Below are positions 6,109-9,550 of a stretch of DNA of 9,550 nt, one piece after another. The stretch is from Verrucomicrobiota bacterium (GTDB lineage: Bacteria > Verrucomicrobiota > Verrucomicrobiia > Limisphaerales > JAEYXS01). The position numbers and the translations under genes were made by a program. Position 1 is the stretch's first letter, and each line of letters starts with the position of its first letter. A model generated the notes under the pieces. It was not told the DNA's origin. It ran no database searches and was given only the letters and a program-made list of their open reading frames with translations. The stretch is from assembly GCA_021156225.1 (NCBI GenBank), contig JAJNBN010000089.1:1-9550 (forward strand), read 5' to 3'.

Positions 6109-7422
6109 TTACCAACGGGGCAACTGACGGGTCCAGGTCGGATCCACGTGCTTGCGCATTTCAGCTTCGTCATCGCGTTTGCGATACGGGCACTTCTTGT
6201 AACGCTCCTTGCCACGGGCGAGGGCATCGTGGTCGATCTCCACTCCCAGGCCGGACTTGTTCGGGATCTTCACACAACCGTTCACGATAGGAACGCGTCC
6301 ACCCACCACGATCTCATCCTTCAATTGCGACCAAGGATAATGTGTATCGCAAGCGTAAGTGAGGTGCGGTGTGGCGGCGGCGACATGGGTCATTGCCAAC
6401 ATGGAAATGCCGAGATGGCTGTTCGAGTGCATCGAGAGACCGATGCCGAAGGTCTTGGAAATCTTCGCCAGATGCTGCACCTGCCGCATGCCACCCCAGT
6501 AATGATGATCGCACAGGATGATCTGCACGGCATCATGCTTCACGGATTCAGGAATGTCCGCGAAGCTGGTCACAGCCACATTGCTGGCCAAAGGGGTATC
6601 CACACCCGCCGCGAGCAGGCGCTTGCGCACTTCACCCATGCCGGCGATGGAGGCGGTCGGATCTTCAAGGTAACCACCACGACCGAGTTCTTCCGCCAAG
6701 GCCAGACCGACTTTCACGGAGGTATCCACGGACCATGCGCAGTTCGGGTCGATGCGCAACGGCACCGTCGGACCCAAATCGCGATAAAGCGCTTTGATGG
6801 TTTCGACCTCCACTTCTGGCGGCAGCACGCCCGCCTTGAACTTGATGGAACCGAAGCCGTATTGGGCGCGCATCTGACGCACCTGCTTCACGATGCCTTC
6901 CGGTGAGAGCGCTTCGCCATATTCATCTTCGCGCGCATCATCGCCTTCCCCGCCGCCACCCTTGTGCTTGTAGAAGGGATATGCAGAGAAGGGGACTTCA
7001 TCACGCACGCGGCCACCGATGAGGTCGCACACGGGTTGCCCGACAGTCTTGCCGATGAGGTCCAAGCAGGCTGTCTCTACCGCCGCAAAGGTGCGAGCCG
7101 TGGCATCCAGCGGATTCTCGCCAGGCACCAAGTACGTCTGAGAACGCTCCAAGCTGCTATCGCTCTTCGGTTGACCCTCGATCATGGGATTGAGGAAACC
7201 GAGCAAACGATAGGGATTTGCTCCAATGAGTTGCGAACGGATCTCTTCCAAGGCCTTAGCCGGAGCTTCACCGCCATACGTCTCGGCAACACCCGTGATG
7301 CCGTCATCACTCTTCAACTCCAGAATGTTGCGGAGAGCATAGGGGGCATGGAGTCCATAAGAACTGCGGATCGGCGGATCAGCGATCGCGATCGAATGGA
7401 CCTTCATTTCAACAATACGCAT
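6109..7422 (-). CDS. gudD: Glucarate dehydratase (enolase superfamily)
   Basis: The enzyme dehydrates D-glucarate (often also L-idarate) to 5-dehydro-4-deoxy-D-glucarate using Mg2+. Counting from ATG 7422 it has 437 residues, close to E. coli GudD. The enolase-superfamily residues are present: the KxK motif in SIKFKAG (Lys194 and Lys196), metal ligands Asp225 in RIDPNCAW, Glu253 in YLEDPT and Asn281 in ASNVAVT, and the Asp305/His332 dyad in CDHHYW and SMHSNSH. The opening segment GLHAPYALRNILEL and the terminal KSGLGVEID are typical of glucarate dehydratases. A TTG four codons upstream (7434) could also start it; ATG 7422 (MRIVEMKVHS) matches the family better. No Shine-Dalgarno is evident. 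It is followed by kdgD 24 bases later, giving two consecutive pathway steps. A paralogue with altered substrate preference (GudX-like) is the main alternative. Confidence 0.9.
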   Translation of the reverse strand: MRIVEMKVHSIAIADPPIRSSYGLHAPYALRNILELKSDDGITGVAETYGGEAPAKALEEIRSQLIGANPYRLLGFLNPMIEGQPKSDSSLERSQTYLVPGENPLDATARTFAAVETACLDLIGKTVGQPVCDLIGGRVRDEVPFSAYPFYKHKGGGGEGDDAREDEYGEALSPEGIVKQVRQMRAQYGFGSIKFKAGVLPPEVEVETIKALYRDLGPTVPLRIDPNCAWSVDTSVKVGLALAEELGRGGYLEDPTASIAGMGEVRKRLLAAGVDTPLASNVAVTSFADIPESVKHDAVQIILCDHHYWGGMRQVQHLAKISKTFGIGLSMHSNSHLGISMLAMTHVAAATPHLTYACDTHYPWSQLKDEIVVGGRVPIVNGCVKIPNKSGLGVEIDHDALARGKERYKKCPYRKRDDEAEMRKHVDPTWTRQLPRW

Positions 7423-7487
7423 AGGCAAAATCAAACAGTGCTTAAGGCCGGGATGTTCATCTTACTGCAGGCTCAGCATGTTGAGGC

Positions 7488-7512
7488 AGGCAGAATACGA
7501 GGGAGGCAGAAT
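7488..7512. repeat. Nine-base direct repeat over the promoter
   Basis: AGGCAGAAT occurs at 7488-7496 and again at 7504-7512, a 16-base period. On the transcribed strand the unit reads ATTCTGCCT. One copy covers the -10 element and the other sits in the spacer next to the -35. Evenly spaced direct repeats over a promoter can be binding sites for a transcription factor, but two nine-base copies are weak evidence, and chance or local duplication is possible. Confidence 0.35.
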
Positions 7513-7519
7513 GAGTCAA
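7492..7519 (-). promoter_or_regulatory. Sigma70-like promoter for the glucarate genes
   Basis: Reading the minus strand, TTGACT (7514-7519; five of six matches to the -35 consensus) is followed after 16 bases by TATTCT (7492-7497; four of six matches to the -10). Transcription would start near 7485, leaving about 60 bases of leader before the gudD-like start. It lies in the only sizeable gap (7423-7537) upstream of the five-gene minus-strand run. Its -10 falls within one copy of a nine-base direct repeat. It was found by eye, not by a trained model. Confidence 0.5.
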
Positions 7520-7537
7520 CTGGCAACATCGGTCAGG

Positions 7538-9550
7538 CTAATTAGTGAAAGTCAGCCTGACACGTTTGGAACGCAGAAAGTAAGGCACCCAGATAAAGCA
7601 TAGCATATATCCCCGGACTAGCTCTTTCATTTCTTCGGGTGTGGTTTTTTCTGCCGAAGGCATCTGACTGGCCATCATCTGGTCCAGCGTCACCAATACA
7701 GCGGTGGCAATCATGAAGCAGATGTAGGAAATCGGGAAAAGCCGATCTCGTCTGAAAAATAGGATCAAATTCACAAGTGTCCAGATGACGATCGTTTCAT
7801 TGGCGAGGAGGGAGATGATCAAGTAGGGAGCCCAGCGCCAATCATAACCCTCGCTTCCCGGCAGAGTGAGATGCGACCATGACTCGGGCGTGTATGCCGG
7901 AAATGTTTCAGTTATCGAGGATACCATCCTGAACGGGTTGACGATAAGGCCGAACGCCACCAAGAAAAGCCACCCGCCGATACCGGTGAGAGTAGATGCA
8001 TACGGCAACAATTCGGCATCAGGCAGAGGCGGAGGGGTGATTTTTCTTTTCAGGAAGAACCAGGCGATTGCAGCCGCCAAAATGATGCCGTATAAAATGG
8101 TGATAAAGATGATGGTCCAATTGGGGGAAAAGCTCGCGACGGGTTTTGTCTCTGTGTTGTTTTCTTCACCCCAAAAAATGGAATATCCCAAGTGGTCTTC
8201 GATTTCCCCAACCTGTTTTACGTGGGCCGCCACCAGTTGGGCCGGGATGCTGTTGGTGAGCGTGCGCAACTCATACTCCATCACCAGCCGGTTGTCTCCG
8301 TAGGTGCGGTGAGCTTCGAAATGCAAAGCATGGCCATGCAAGGAGAAGTGATTGGTCTCCACCGGCCATGGCTCCGGCAATTGAACCTCCATACGAACGA
8401 CATGATGCATGGGAAAATCAATTCCCAAGGGCATGGACCTCAAGCGAGTCTGCGGAGTTTCCAGCAGGCTGGACAAGCTTTGCGGATAAAATTCGCAGGC
8501 ATGTTTTTTATCCTTTTCCGAATATTCCCAAGCCTCATCGATGCGGTAATGTTCGGTGGTGATGACCACGTTTTTGGTCAAGTCATCGGTGGATTCCATC
8601 GGCTTGACCTGGGTGATTTTGGGGTAGGTTTTGGCGTAGTAATTCAGGTAATCTTTTTCCAGTTCTTCACGGCGTACGGATTTGAGCGTATCCCGCAGGC
8701 TTTCGGCCTCGACACCTTCAGCGCGCGTGATGATGGTAAGGTCGGCGGATTCTTTCTTGCCTCGCAGGAGGAGCTTTTCCGTGATGATCGTTTTCGGCCA
8801 GCCATTGGTGCCCGTATTGATTGGTTCCAATCCCTTGGTATCAGGGCGCAGAATCAAGGCATAGCCGTAAGCGGGAAAGAAACGGTGTTCCAGCTTGCCG
8901 CGCTGTCCGGAACTTGTGGCATCCACCCACCACTCTTTGCCGTCGTGTTTGAGCTGTACCACTACGTGATTGAAAACATAGGGGGAAGCATGCCGGTCTT
9001 TGATGCTTTCCCGGTCTCCCGTGCTTACCAATGCCGGGTAGGCTTCGAAGCCGAGAGCACGCAACAGCGCACAGAGCAGCAATGACTTGTCTTTGCAGTC
9101 ACCAAACCGACGGGTGAGGACGACTGAAGGCGGCGTGGGGCGATGGGTGTTAGCGCCGATCTCGATGCCGAGATAGCGTACCTCATCCTGGACAAACTGT
9201 ATCACCGCCAGCAGGCGTTCTTCGGCAGTAGGAAGTGATTTTTGCCAGGCACTGGTTAACGCTATGATCTCCGGACTTTGTTCGGTCGGGATTTGGTAAA
9301 GTTTTAGCGCCCAGTCTTTGACCTCAGACCAATCAGCGTATTCGCTTAACTGAACCCATGGGTAAGGATCATACGAAAGCGGCAGTGAATCTTCCAGCGA
9401 GAGCGGCTGGTCAGCATTCACGTCCCAACTGTACTCCACCAAGCCATTCTGTTTGCTCTCCGTCGGCTCCACGGTGGTGAGATGCTTCTTAAGATAAAGC
9501 CGCCGTGACTCTGGCCAGAGCAAACGATACTTGAGCTGATTTATGGGCAC
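7538..9550 (-). CDS. DUF3857/transglutaminase-like membrane protein with C-terminal DUF2569 domain (5' end missing)
   Basis: 670 residues are visible; the frame runs off the window and the true start lies beyond it. The GTG at the edge is not a credible start, since the first roughly 85 residues look like the end of a DUF3857 domain. A transglutaminase-like cysteine-protease fold follows (about 105-215), with Cys152 in RRFGDCKDKSLLLC, His195 in VFNHVVV and Asp210 in WWVDATSS: an intact catalytic triad. A beta-rich region (about 230-470) precedes a membrane span (478-500) and a PPPLP linker. The C-terminus (about 519-668) has three or four further spans, beginning GIGGWLFLVAFGLI and ending WVPYFLRSKRVRLTF, which matches DUF2569. 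The N-terminal part should be periplasmic. Its substrate is unknown; peptide cleavage or crosslinking at the envelope is inferred from the fold. A 115-base gap separates it from the gudD-like gene downstream. Confidence 0.88.
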   Translation of the reverse strand: MPINQLKYRLLWPESRRLYLKKHLTTVEPTESKQNGLVEYSWDVNADQPLSLEDSLPLSYDPYPWVQLSEYADWSEVKDWALKLYQIPTEQSPEIIALTSAWQKSLPTAEERLLAVIQFVQDEVRYLGIEIGANTHRPTPPSVVLTRRFGDCKDKSLLLCALLRALGFEAYPALVSTGDRESIKDRHASPYVFNHVVVQLKHDGKEWWVDATSSGQRGKLEHRFFPAYGYALILRPDTKGLEPINTGTNGWPKTIITEKLLLRGKKESADLTIITRAEGVEAESLRDTLKSVRREELEKDYLNYYAKTYPKITQVKPMESTDDLTKNVVITTEHYRIDEAWEYSEKDKKHACEFYPQSLSSLLETPQTRLRSMPLGIDFPMHHVVRMEVQLPEPWPVETNHFSLHGHALHFEAHRTYGDNRLVMEYELRTLTNSIPAQLVAAHVKQVGEIEDHLGYSIFWGEENNTETKPVASFSPNWTIIFITILYGIILAAAIAWFFLKRKITPPPLPDAELLPYASTLTGIGGWLFLVAFGLIVNPFRMVSSITETFPAYTPESWSHLTLPGSEGYDWRWAPYLIISLLANETIVIWTLVNLILFFRRDRLFPISYICFMIATAVLVTLDQMMASQMPSAEKTTPEEMKELVRGYMLCFIWVPYFLRSKRVRLTFTN

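Noticed and set aside
6148..6906. 252-residue plus-strand frame opposite the glucarate dehydratase gene
   Set aside because: It is His/Arg-rich, as expected for the antisense of a GC-rich gene. The minus-strand gene has all catalytic residues and a known family.
7488..7512. Possible CRISPR or tandem-repeat array
   Set aside because: There are only two nine-base copies with a seven-base spacer, far too short and few for an array.
8192..9085. 297-residue plus-strand frame opposite the transglutaminase gene
   Set aside because: It is antisense to a gene with an intact catalytic triad and membrane domain. Its translation shows no coherent domain, and there is no ribosome binding site.

Overview
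The window looks like ordinary chromosome from a Gram-negative bacterium of moderate-to-high GC content. The best guess is a Verrucomicrobiota member (Limisphaerales/Pedosphaera-like) or a close PVC relative. This rests on a single-gene prepilin-like protein with an R-A-F-T-L-I-E-L-L-V-V-I-A leader and a DG motif near its C-terminus, on membrane-anchored zinc-ribbon and DUF3857 transglutaminase proteins of kinds common there, and on generally weak Shine-Dalgarno sequences. It is inference from gene style, not a phylogenetic result. No RNA genes, insertion sequences, CRISPR arrays or phage genes were seen.

Left part, plus strand (1-2219): the 3' end of a peptide ABC transporter operon. It holds the tail of a DppC/OppC-type permease, then two complete ATPases of the DppD/OppD and DppF/OppF types. 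Both ATPases have intact nucleotide-binding motifs and the C-terminal four-cysteine signature of this family. The operon probably ends at a weak hairpin just after the second ATPase gene. That gene overlaps tail-to-tail with an opposite-strand gene for a small membrane-anchored protein of unknown function.

Middle (2156-3591): the small anchored protein (minus strand) and a prepilin-like protein (plus strand) are transcribed divergently from a very short shared start region. The prepilin-like gene converges on the next minus-strand group.

Minus-strand block (3603-7422): read in transcription order, glucarate dehydratase (gudD-like), then 5-dehydro-4-deoxyglucarate dehydratase (kdgD-like). These convert D-glucarate to 5-dehydro-4-deoxyglucarate and then to 2-oxoglutarate semialdehyde, CO2 and water. 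Three small membrane proteins follow: a 71-residue single-span protein, a zinc-ribbon/FxLYD-like protein whose start overlaps the previous stop, and a three-span protein with a GspC/PilP-like C-terminal domain. A good sigma70-like promoter lies upstream of gudD. The aldehyde dehydrogenase and sugar-acid transporter needed to complete the pathway are not in the window.

Right part, minus strand (7538-9550): the 3' two kilobases of a large membrane protein joining a DUF3857-type region, a transglutaminase-like domain with an intact Cys-His-Asp triad, and a C-terminal DUF2569-like membrane domain. Its start lies beyond the window.

Most of the content falls in known families. The least explained parts are the run of small membrane proteins behind the glucarate genes and the transglutaminase-DUF2569 fusion.
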